Below, piece after piece: positions 45,626 through 55,608 of a stretch of DNA of 64,000 nucleotides (positions are counted from its first letter, which is position 1; the number at the start of each line of letters is the position of its first letter). A program made the translations under genes and the position numbers. The notes under the pieces were generated by a model. It did not search any database. It was given only the letters and a program-made list of their open reading frames with translations, and was not told where the DNA came from. The DNA comes from Alectoria sarmentosa. Lineage: Eukaryota; Ascomycota; Lecanoromycetes; Lecanorales; Parmeliaceae. Location: positions 1-64,000 of the forward strand of contig WOGZ01000073.1 in assembly GCA_009733775.1 (NCBI GenBank), in the 5' to 3' direction.

Positions 45626-48413
45626 ATGGTGAGTACACTTACATACTTGTTCCAGCCTACTTATTCTACGGCTCGTCGAGACGTACGTGATGCAGACGCG
45701 TCGTCGACTTCACGTGTGCAAAGCTTGTTAATTCCCCCTAAAGATCCTCATCTTCCTTGCTCTCTGGAAATGGCGGTTCGAGAGAAATCGAATCGGCAAA
45801 TAGACGCAATGATGGATATGGTCGAAGCTATGCTGTCGGGGGGGGGGGAGATATTCACCGACAGCGTCGAAGCTGAGCTGTCGAGGGGGAGACCTTCACC
45901 GACAGCGTCGAAGCTGAGCTGTCAAGGGAGACCTTCACCATTAACACCATCTACACAAGAAAGCCACCATCAAAGTAGTCAACTGGCTGACGACCACCAA
46001 GTCTGGAAACACGTCTTCCAATGCAGAAGAACGATCTCTGCTAGAGGTTGGAGAGAATCCGCCAAAGTAATTAGGAAAAGACAAAATTTCGGTGCCCGAC
46101 GAAATCGATTATGTATTTCAAAGATGCCATACAAGCTCGCACCTGGATCACGAGCCATTGTTCAAGTCCAGTGAGGAAGCAGGAAATGAGAAAACTCCAT
46201 CTCTCTCTCACCACCATTTCAACATACATAGTGTAAGGACCTCGATCCCGGCTACAAGCGCCTCAGCGCTAACTCAATTAGCCTCCTCCGCCGCATTTAT
46301 AGGACTGCTTGTGGCTCCAGTAGACCACTTCGAGGAGCGTCAACGCCAGACGCCGTTCCCACCCCTACCTACCTCATCGAATCTTTAAACCGCTTCAAGT
46401 GGCTGGAAGGTATCGAACAGGATATCGTGCCAGACCTCACGGCTCGAAATCTCCGCTCACCGCCCTCTCAATGTACACCTAATGTGAGAGATGAAATTGA
46501 GCAAATCACCGGTATCAAAGATGATCTCATGAAGAGTGTGTTCATGGTCCAGGGTCTCATACAAGTGAGGTTCCAAAGTCGACCAACCGCGGACTGCGTT
46601 GTAGCTGACATATTGTTAGGACATGGATATACGGGTTTCCAAGGTCCAGGACATCTGGGAACAGGCTGCTATTGGTTCCATGCCCTTTTTTACGAGCAGC
46701 TTGGCTCACAGATGCTGCATACCAGCACATACACCATAACTCTGATCATAGAAGACTTTCGGTCATGCTGAAAACCCAAAATGCTAGCCACGCGGACCTG
46801 GTCTACTATTCCAACTTCTCGAACAGCATTCCGGACCTAGCATACGACGATCATATCAACTTCCAAACATATCAAATCTCCAAATCTGGACATGGGCTCC
46901 TGACGCCCGCTAGGGCAATCACTGACGCTCGCAATCGGATGGCCATTGCAAATCAACACACAAAGATTCAAAGATTCGAAAAAACCGACGGAATACATCA
47001 CCGTTCAGCGCAGAACGTCGGACGGATTGCGGCAAGTTGTCGCTGAGCGCAGATGTGTTGACCGAATCTTACAAAATGTGTGGCGTCTCAACACCCTTGC
47101 AGAGATGACGGTATCGTTCTCCAATGTGGACGTGAACCCAGTCGCTGAAAGCATTGGGCAGATTTTAGCAAGGCAGAGCACACCCATCACGACAACCGAT
47201 GTCATATTCGGCCTTCAGCTTCTGGTTGAGTCGTCCAAAAGTTACATGTTTCCTAACAGCGCCGCGGCCATGAAGACTGCCAATTGCCGAATTCAAGCAC
47301 TTAAAATTCGCTGGAGACGTCAAGAAGAGCCTTCACTAGAATCAGGAAACCACCGACCACCGCTGCCGTTAGATGCATGTCTACCCGAATGCAATTGCCT
47401 GGAGGCCAAGCTCGCCAAAGGTTTGAGACTGCTTGAAGACAATCTCGCGACCTTCACAGCGGAGAAGTGTTTTTGATCTTTACAGCCAGCATGCAATGGG
47501 TTAGCAGGGTCACAGATGATGGGTATGGATGCTGTCCCAGGCCAACGATTACGGTATGGTACTATGCAACCGGTTTCGCCGCTATCTGGGCTCCGTCTTG
47601 CACCTATACAATTGCTTGAGGCAGCTAGACTTGGTGTCCAAAAAAGACCAGGTACTGCTGGGAAAAGTTGTGCGAGATGCGACAAGACCAGCTTTTCCCA
47701 AGCCCCACCACCAAAAGGTGACTTCTTCTTCGACAGATGGGTAAATTTACGTGGGCAGCAGACTGGATTTTGAGGAATTTCCAGCAGAATCAAACGAAAA
47801 TCCTTGAACCATATTCCATCAGGGAGGAAATCTTGCCATTCAACCCCCCGTGACAGGCTTTGGAGAACTAGCGATGCCAAAGCAATCAGGCGACAAGCCG
47901 GCTCAACCTCTCGTCTATACATATCGCATTTCTATGCCTTGCAAGCGATGGATTGATTTCCAGAGGTTTTCTCGGCGAAGAGCAGAAGCCTGGGCACGCA
48001 TTTCTGAACATCAAGAAAAGGCAAGAGGAAAGTACAACGCCAAGGATCACGATCCAAATCATCGAGATGCTAGGCTCCAATTTTCTTTGCCATCAACCTT
48101 GGAGAATATGCCAGAAGCCGCCAGTTCCGGAGGGTTGGGGGTGAACTTTTCCAGTCGCCAAAAAAAAATCAACTGGTTCCAAGTCTACATGACCTGCACT
48201 GGTCTTTCTAGAGAAAAACTGGGCTCGTTGGTAATAATACCCGCCAAGAACAAGACGGGCCGCCAGAGAGAGAAAGACAAGATTTGGCGATATCGGGCGT
48301 CCGATTTGTTGAGGTTTTATTTTTGTTTTTTAAATATAGTGGATATGGAAGCAAGAACCAAGTCTGGGCGCAAGGCTCTGCTCGATCGACGATTTTTGAT
48401 AGCTGACGCTTGA
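45626..48413 (+). pseudogene. Frame-broken gene resembling DUF6604-type fungal proteins
   Basis: Pieces of one protein follow in order but in several frames: IDYVFQRCHTSSHLDHEPLF (about 46100), YLIESLNRFKWLEGIE (46365), an AAIGSMPFFTSSL / TDAAYQHIH pair (46670-46735), GLQLLVESSKSYMFPN (47211), LAKGLRLLEDNLATFTAEKC (47413), LAGSQMMGM (47502), then LCNRFRRYLGSVLHLYNCLR (47551). This pattern recalls large fungal proteins that begin with DUF6604; the family name is from memory. Frame changes around 46670-46740, 47470-47530 and 47745 do not coincide with good splice sites. A final open frame (47850-48413, ending in a basic region) may be its tail. A GC-rich minisatellite interrupts the N-terminal part. 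Confidence 0.45.
45821..45939. repeat. Minisatellite, three units of 41-45 bp, within the broken frame
   Basis: Units start at 45821, 45866 and 45907 with GTCGAAGCT(A/G)(T/A)GCTGTC, then a G-run of varying length, then GAGA..TTCACCGACAGC. Length variation in the G-run shifts frame between units. Confidence 0.75.
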
Positions 48414-51171
48414 CTACAGATAAGGACCACTGCGGAACTATGTGTGTGGCAAGCAAGTCTAAAGCCCCTTCCCCAAAAACAAACAAACACCGCCGCACTT
48501 TTTTTGCCGGTATTCAATCGTCAAGATTACGGTGAGAAAGAGACCGCCCGGAACTCTCATATTGAAAGTCCAGACAAATGCTCGTCCCAGATAATATAAA
48601 CCAAGGGACGGAACCAGCTCAATGCTTATCTCACTCACTCTACCGCAGAGATCGCTGAATACCCGATGTTTGTCTCACGGAAGTTTGCCAGTCGATTGGG
48701 AGTACCTCAGGGTAAATAAGGGCCCGTGAGGGATGTTAGCGTGCTGCATTGTTTCAACGGGCTTTTTAGACTCCACGAGTTCTGCAAACAACGCTCACCA
48801 CGTTTTTTCTTTTCATGACCTTTCTGGTGCAGGACCTCTACTTTATACATAGAGCCAGCGGGATGAGCGGTCGGTCGGATGTTTCAAACCGTCGAGGCGG
48901 CTTTCCTTTGGCGGCTTGCAGCAGGCCATACATACTTTGTGACTTTTGATTTATTTATTTGCACAGCTGATCTGTGCTAGCTATCGCGGATCTTTTGAAA
49001 ACCAAGCAAGGGCTCATTTTTCTTAATAAAGTACGTATGTATCCGTCCCGTGTTCTATGGTCCCTTTTTTGAAATCTTTCTCCTTTTTGGGCAGCAGCAG
49101 AGGTAGGTAGCCAGCCACTTGGACGCTTCCGTGCGGGATTGATTGGAAATGAGTGATGGGAGAGAGAAAAGTTTTACTCCCCTTGAAGTTCGTGCGGTGG
49201 TGGATGATGATGATGGAATCAAGGCATCAGGTCTCACTTGAGCCGCACGCATTATCGATCGCTTGGAAGGGTATGTACTCTACTAGTACTGGATGTTGAT
49301 TCCTTGGATTCAGCCTGTATATAAACAAAAACACCACTTTGCAAACCCTTTCGACCGTCATGAAAAGAAAAAGGGAAAGAAGAAGAAAAAAAGAAGCGTA
49401 AAGTTTCCCAGGAAGGTGCCAACGCGCCAAATATTTTCCCTAAAAATCAAATGAAGAAGAGTTCGATGTAAACTTATTTTACAGTGTACCTACCAAAACA
49501 TCCAAAAACATTGCCCCTTTACTTTCGATCATTCCACACACCACCAATCCACCACATTAAACACGCAGCGCCCGACCACGCCTCACAGCACAGCACAACA
49601 CAACAACCCAAACACACCACCATCACCATCGCCCGCCCACGTCCAACGTCCAACATCCAACACATCCCCGTCCTTCTCTTCCCTTCCCCTTCCCCTCCCC
49701 CCCCCCCCCCACCCCCCCCCCACACACACCCCAGAACGATACCCGCCGCTTCCGCCAAAAAAAATAAAATCCACCCAACACCCTCCTCCCATCGTCTCCT
49801 CGGAGAACTTAAGTAATTCCTACTTACATGCGGTGCGTCCGTTTTTTTTGCAAAAAACCTTTCGCAGTACGTGGTATGTAGTGCGGGTTGCAGAGGGGGG
49901 GTGGGCAGTATGTAGTCCGTCTTCTAATCGCAGCAAGCAGGCGGCGGCAAGCAAGCAGGCAGGCCATATAAGTGGTCGGAGTTGGGGGTCGGGGGTTCGC
50001 CAATTGATAATTTTAGCCCTCGTCATGCATTCATTCATTCATTCATTCATTCATTCATTCGTTCTGACGGGGTTGGTTGGTCGAAGGAGCTGTGTTTGTT
50101 TTGGGTATTTTATTTTGGCTGAGCGGTTTTTGGGTTTTGGTTTTGGTTTTGGTAGTGGGAGCGAGAGCAGGGATTTCGGTGCAGTTGAATGTTTTATATC
50201 TGGAGGTGCTCTAGCTAGCCGCATTTGAACATCTTTGGAGGTGTGTTTTCAGTTTCAGTTAGACGAGAGGGAACCGCTGATGGGGGATGGGGATGGGGGT
50301 TGGTTGGGGGAGGCACGGCGTCGTTCACGCATATAACAAATAAGAGTCGCCGCGGGTAGAAAGGTTCGCTGTCTTGTCTTGGATCGGGGACGGGGACGGA
50401 CGATTGATCGATAGATCGCCATTACGTACTGTATTCCATGTTTGTTTGTTTGTCCTATTTGGGTTTATAGTCATTGTATCAACTTGATGCGCTCTGATTC
50501 GATAGGATTCTAGAAGAAGTGGGGGCGTTGGAGGTAGGTCATTAGGGGAGAGACATGATGAAACGGGTTTGTGCCCATGATGTGATGGAGATTCAACTGC
50601 TTGGAGAGACCGCTCCTCCGTATGTCGAGTTCCCATTGATGGACGAGGGGTGGGGAAGAATGGAATGTCGCTTTTGTTGTCCGCCGCCGCTGCTCGCCTC
50701 TTTCGATAGGATTTTCAATGGACGTTGTCTTGGTTCTTGGAATAACGAGGACAATTTTCCTTTGCGCTTGGTCAAGTTCACGTTAATCTTTGACATCATG
50801 GCGTATGGTACAAGTAATCTTTATTCCGTACAAAGGTTTCAATCTTCTTCCAGCCATCGACTCGACACCAATAACCACTCCCTGCTCATCTCACGTACAT
50901 GTCGTTGTTCTCGCAACAATATTCCGTCAAGAACCTCACTTTCCCGCCCCAGTTGCTGCATTGACGCCGTGTCGAACGACTCCCTAACCGCCCTTCCCCT
51001 CAGATCGCCCCCTACTAGCTTCTTCGCCGCTAGCATCATTCCCAGCACCCGGACCCACAGGCTCAAAGTCCTTTGTATGCGCCCGACCGGAGACGGCGCT
51101 GTCTTTGACAGGCAGGAGAGTAAAATGTTTGCCTGGCGACCGTCAGCATAATGTCAGACCTACAGACAGGT
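48414..51171. repeat. Non-coding, repeat-rich spacer
   Basis: No gene is recognised. The stretch contains a C-rich tract at 49685-49730 with a poly-C core, an (ATTC)n array of about nine units at 50028-50062, a (GTTTTG)n-like run near 50130-50150 and short (GTTT)n. On the minus strand, a frame at 51066-50839 ends with EMSREWLLVSSRWLEED and looks protein-like; it might be a terminal exon of the acidic gene next to it, but no convincing splice links them. Confidence 0.5.
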
Positions 51172-52224
51172 TCAGAATGCCGATATCGACCCACCGTCGC
51201 CATCCCGGTGCACCACCCTCATCATCTCATCCTTCTCGTAGCTCAAATAGGTCCCGGGCAGAATGGCCTTGTACCCTCTCAGTGCCCGCACCAACTTGCC
51301 ATTGTCCCTCGCCGGCTCATCTCGCTTGACCGAGAACGTCGCATGCGGCACCTTCAACGTCACTTTCCGCCTCTCCTGCTGGGCAGCTCGTTCCCAAGCC
51401 GCCTCGTCATACACTTCCCACCCTGATTCCTCCTGCACTTTCTGCTCCGGCGGCGATTCTGGAGGCGAATCGTAATAGCCCGCCCCTAATGCCTCCCTCT
51501 CCACATTCTCCCTCGTCGAAGTCTCCTGCCACGCCAATCCCCACCCTCTCCCTGCTCCTCTACCCCTCCCCCTTCCTCGCCCGCCCTCCGCTTGCTGCTG
51601 ATGTTGTTCCAGCTCACGCAATATATCCGTCAGTTTCAACGGGTCGAACGCTCCTGGCGCGCGGCGCTCGGGCGAGTTGGTGGGGGCGGCGGGGGTGGTG
51701 GTCGGATTCTCTTTGTTGGAGGGGGAGGGGGGAGGGGAAAGTGCGTCGTTCATGGCGGCGTCGGCGTCGCCGAAGAGGGGTTCGCGGCCGTGGCGGAGGG
51801 TTTCTTGGCGGGCGGCGTGGGCGTGGGCGTCGATTTTGCTGGCTTGGATGGCCCAGTAGGTATCCATGTCCATGTCGTCGTCGATGTCTGTGTCGGGGTC
51901 TTTTGCTTCTATTAGGGGGGATAGGTGGGGTTTGGGGTTTGCGTCGTGGTGGGTTTCGTCGTCGTCGTCGTCTTCTTCTGATAGTTTGCCCTTGCCTTTG
52001 GCTTTGCGGCGGGCTGCTTGTGCTTCCTCGTCCTCTTCTTCTTCGTCGTCGTCGTCGTCGTTATGATCCTCACTCCTCACCCCCTCCTCCTCCTCCTCAT
52101 CCTTTGTGCGACCCGTAAAATCAGGCGGGCTGTAAGAGGGGCTCCCGAGAGGACTAGCGGCTGGTGCTTCTTGGTCTTCATACTGGTCGATATCCGTATC
52201 CATGGCATCATGCTCTCCTTCCAT
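51172..52224 (-). CDS. Acidic low-complexity protein of unknown function
   Basis: A single 350-codon frame on the minus strand. The N-terminal third has long Asp/Glu tracts, a basic KAKGKGK island and SP/SPP motifs. The middle contains a stretch with DTYWAIQASKIDAHA and FDPLKLTDILRELEQH, then an RGRGRGRGAGRG (RGG-like) run. The last 90 residues look folded: WEVYDEAAWERAAQQER, TLKVPHATFSVKRD and LRGYKAILPGTYLSYEKDEM. Acidic tracts plus an RG-rich segment suggest a nuclear, perhaps RNA- or chromatin-associated protein, which is inference. The repeated codons (GAC/GAG runs) make the frame partly a product of trinucleotide repeats, but the C-terminal part argues for a real gene. Confidence 0.55.
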   Translation of the reverse strand: MEGEHDAMDTDIDQYEDQEAPAASPLGSPSYSPPDFTGRTKDEEEEEGVRSEDHNDDDDDEEEEDEEAQAARRKAKGKGKLSEEDDDDDETHHDANPKPHLSPLIEAKDPDTDIDDDMDMDTYWAIQASKIDAHAHAARQETLRHGREPLFGDADAAMNDALSPPPSPSNKENPTTTPAAPTNSPERRAPGAFDPLKLTDILRELEQHQQQAEGGRGRGRGRGAGRGWGLAWQETSTRENVEREALGAGYYDSPPESPPEQKVQEESGWEVYDEAAWERAAQQERRKVTLKVPHATFSVKRDEPARDNGKLVRALRGYKAILPGTYLSYEKDEMMRVVHRDGDGGSISAF

Positions 52225-53674
52225 ACCGTGGTTGGCGTAGCACAGAGCATAAGTAGCCCAAGAGATGCACTCTGTTCGGTAGCACTTGCGGACGCTTTAA
52301 GGTTGTGGAGAGTGAGACGGTGATGTTTGAGCAACAAAGAGGATGTTGAGGCACACATGTTGCTGCCTAGATTTCCCATGTGTGTGTGTGTGTGTGTGTG
52401 TGTGTTTGGTGTGACAAAGAGGGCAGTTCTCGTAGATGGACCCGGCGGAAGATGTTGACTTCCGCGTGAGGTGACATTGCCAATAACCGAGGCTCAGTGT
52501 CAGTCAGGTGATGCTCGGGTGTTTGTTGAGATTCTTTGGGTTTCTCCGATGGTTGGGCTTATCTTTTTTCTTTCGTGCTGGTACTTTGGGTGGTGATGGG
52601 ATTAGGGTGCTTCTTTTGAAGGAAGTCAAGGGGCTAGGAGGGAAAAGTGTTTGTTTGGTTGTTTGTTTGGTCTTGTGGATGGATTGCGGAACGCATGTTC
52701 GCCTTGCTGACTCAATGCCTTGGTCGGGTTTGATATGATCAGTGGTTGCTGCTACGGTATTTCTTCCCAATGAGGTGCAAGTACTGAACTTACAAGCTGG
52801 CGAAAGCAAAGATTAATCCTCATATGAAGAAGAAAACACTTTCCACAACCCAATAGACCCCGTCTGTCAAACCTGAGCCAACCCAAAGACCAACAGAGAT
52901 CGCTTACCATGACAAGAAGCAAGACGAATGAATCAATGATGAAGAAGCTGGTAAACATTCTCCCAGGACAGAACTTCCTCCTAGGATCACATAGCATTCA
53001 ACATGAGCATAGTCGTAGCGAATGACCGAGAGAGTTCAGAAAGCCAGAGAAGCAATTGCGCTCACAATCGGAGTTGCCGAGCGAAAGAATGCGTCATCCG
53101 ATCCCGAAACGGACAAACGCGCCCTCCCCGATGTCCGCCGACGAGACACAAGGTAGCGGGGTCGGAATTCTTTGCGAAAGAGAGGCCCCTAAACTTTTTT
53201 CTCCCTCTTCGTTTCGCATCACGTTGACAACGGAAGTGAAAGAAGACCGGCAATTACCAAGGAAATGTATTCCGTTACCACCGACAAAGGGCGCACCCCG
53301 AAGCTCCAAAGCCACCATGTGCATGGATTAGGATTCAAAATATTTGTCCAATTTGCAAGCCATTTGGCCCCTACTTGGCCGAGTTGGTGAAGATCTCGCC
53401 GAGGTCTGTCCCGCTTACAATGGTATGATACCACAGTGCGGTATCATTGTGTGGTTCTATCGCTCCTCAAACGATCCATGCAAAATCTCGCCGCCGCAAT
53501 CATTAGGGCTTCTTGAAGGGGTTTCAAGACATACAATCAGTAGCCATGGAGGAGCTATTAGCACAAATCCGATCGTTCAGTGGGCTAATCTACCGGTCGT
53601 TTCTGGTATGCCGGAGGTGGTTTCGCTGTTGGTACCATGATGATAGAATTGGCATCCATTCCTAAGTAGCCTAT
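52225..53674. other. Intergenic
   Basis: Holds a (GT)n array at 52380-52405 and the inverted repeat at 53425-53447. No coding exon recognised; frames of 70-100 codons show no domain. Confidence 0.45.
53425..53447. repeat. 8-bp inverted repeat with 7-nt loop
   Basis: ATGATACC, ACAGTGC, GGTATCAT. It lies about 230 bp beyond the stop of the DUF3669 gene, so on the minus strand it is downstream of that gene and could form a hairpin in its 3' region. Confidence 0.55.
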
Positions 53675-54775
53675 CTACTCCTCTGCGAACACAATATCAT
53701 CCTCCTCGTTCCAATCCTCGTTCTCCCTAGACACCCTCAACACCTCATCGAGGAACCGCTGAGGCAGTTCCCTGACCAGTTCATCGACCCTCTTGTCCCG
53801 TAGAATCACCTGACTAGCTTTCAAGTACACGCCGCAAAACTCCTCCCACAGCTCCTCGTCAACTTGCGGCCTTGGATAGTAGGGGTCGTTGCCGAGGAAA
53901 GCGGGGACCAGCTTCGTATTGACATCGTGCTTGGTGAGCTCGATCTTTGAGGCCTTGTCGAAATCGAACATCCATAGGTGCACTGATCTCCGCTGGAGGT
54001 TGATGGCCTTCACCGTGTGCGGTAGTGCAGAGTCATCCTCGTATCCTTCCGACCGTTCGCCATCCCCCGTCGCCGAGCTCCCCAGTACAAACTCCACGTC
54101 CATACCGTCCACCTGTGCCTGCCAGTGCAATATGGCCAACCCAATGGCCATTTTCTTCGCCAGCTCTGAGACTTCGATCTCGAGTTCCTCCATCATGTTC
54201 AGTCTCAGCGGGAAGTTTCGTAGCGAGTCGTAGACATCGGTCTGTTGCTTGAGTGATTCTCGCTCCCCGAGGTAGAGACGCACAAGGCAATCCTCGTTAT
54301 CTGGGTCATCTTTGGCTTCCTGCTGGAGTTCTTCATCATCGTCGAAGAACTCCTCGATCAAAGCCTCTCTCGTTGCTTGAGGTAACGGAAGGATCCGGTC
54401 CACCGTAAAAAGTGGCTGCTTGGTGCGGTGACTCACAGGGAATCGTTTTAAATTGTCAGACCAGAACTTTTCGTCCTCGACAGGGTGATATTGATGACAC
54501 AGCGGAGTCCTCAGAATCTTATTATCCCGAAACGTTTCTTGCATCTTTGTCCGCACTTCTTTGATTGCATTGTGAACTTTGTTGGTAAGACAGAAATCGT
54601 TCCAGATCCCATCCTTGCTCGTGCCTTTCTTGAATGCTAATTCGGTTCCTGGTATCTCGAAAACTGTGCCACAAGACCCAAGGCCAATGACTCGCAAATA
54701 TTTTTGCTCTGATACTTGTTGCATCCTTGAGGCAAAGTTTGATGTAATTGGAAAATCACAGCGGTCGGCACCCAA
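53675..54775 (-). CDS. DUF3669-family protein
   Basis: A single exon encodes 366 aa. The start YLRVIGLGSCGTVFEIPGTE resembles a glycine-rich loop, followed by AFKKG, then IWNDFCLTNKVHNAI, the signature by which I recognise fungal DUF3669 proteins. Middle: FTVDRILPLPQATREALIEE and a DDPDNEDCLVRLYLGE segment. C-terminal: GLAILHWQAQVDGMDVEFVLG and HLWMFDFDKAS, reminiscent of the catalytic and DFG-like region of protein kinases (ILHW.A..D..DVEFVLG; FDFD). A remote kinase-like fold is inference; the biological role is unknown. The first ATG of the frame is at 54775. Confidence 0.7.
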   Translation of the reverse strand: MGADRCDFPITSNFASRMQQVSEQKYLRVIGLGSCGTVFEIPGTELAFKKGTSKDGIWNDFCLTNKVHNAIKEVRTKMQETFRDNKILRTPLCHQYHPVEDEKFWSDNLKRFPVSHRTKQPLFTVDRILPLPQATREALIEEFFDDDEELQQEAKDDPDNEDCLVRLYLGERESLKQQTDVYDSLRNFPLRLNMMEELEIEVSELAKKMAIGLAILHWQAQVDGMDVEFVLGSSATGDGERSEGYEDDSALPHTVKAINLQRRSVHLWMFDFDKASKIELTKHDVNTKLVPAFLGNDPYYPRPQVDEELWEEFCGVYLKASQVILRDKRVDELVRELPQRFLDEVLRVSRENEDWNEEDDIVFAEE

Positions 54776-55174
54776 AGTTTTGGACAGCGCTAGTCGCAGC
54801 CCTAACCGTATTTTTCACATTTCTGGAAGCCCATAGATTCTGTTTAGGGGACTATTTTGGGCTTGATGCCCCCCAAAATGACAAGATCTGGGGTTCCCAA
54901 ACTCTTCCCAGCCACTTCTTTGCCACAACCCATACCTGAGTTCCCTTCAGGCAACCGTTTTTCGAAATCTGAACCCATCTCTTGACATATTCATGCAGTT
55001 ACCAACCCGAAAACCCGTTACGATCCATGGATTATATGTATTATCCCTGGACAAAGATATACTACGTGTGGCGCGAAATGCATCCTACCTCGGGGCACCA
55101 AGCTGCGGAATCACAAACATTGGCATTGATTGCTCACGAAAAGAGCTACTAGTACTGGTCAGGACCCGATTTAA

Positions 55175-55190
55175 GCCGCTTCAAAGCGGC
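55175..55190. repeat. 7-bp inverted repeat, 2-nt centre
   Basis: GCCGCTT, CA, AAGCGGC in otherwise unassigned sequence. Confidence 0.6.
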
Positions 55191-55570
55191 CGAGTCTCCT
55201 GCTCAAATAGTTGGAAAGCTTGCTTTCTTCATGGTCAAAAGTTATGCAAAAAATGGCCTATATGCTTAAAACAAGGTTCCACCAATCAGATCTTCAAGAT
55301 TCACGATTTTTAAGCTAAAACTCACCTTATTTCTTCATTTTCGATCTAAACGCGGGTACGTCCCAAAGAGGCTCCATCATAAGGCTGAACCTCGAACATC
55401 AACTTCTTACATTCTATTCTTTCTTTTTCCTTTCGTGTCACATATCATATGATAATAAAATGAATAAATAAAACTATAGAATCGAGTACGCGCTTTCGAA
55501 TGATGTTATTTTCATGAAATTTGATTGGGTGGATCAGAACTTTTTTAAAACCTTCTGAACCCTTCTACCC

Positions 55571-55608
55571 CTCGGAGGGAAAGGGGGGTTCCGGGGGTCT
55601 CCCCCGAG
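55571..55608. repeat. GC-rich hairpin in AT-rich surroundings
   Basis: CTCGGAGGG at one side can pair with CTCCCCCGAG at the other, separated by a G-rich loop; flanked by TTTTTAAAA-type sequence and followed by TAAAAAAACA. Composition is abruptly unlike its neighbours. Confidence 0.45.

Noticed and set aside
47320..47922. Minus-strand 200-codon frame
   Set aside because: It overlaps plus-strand blocks with clear family resemblance, so it is a shadow frame.
51489..52118. Plus-strand 209-codon frame rich in Arg, Pro and Cys
   Set aside because: It is the reverse-complement shadow of the acidic minus-strand gene; its composition is the mirror of GAC/GAG repeats.
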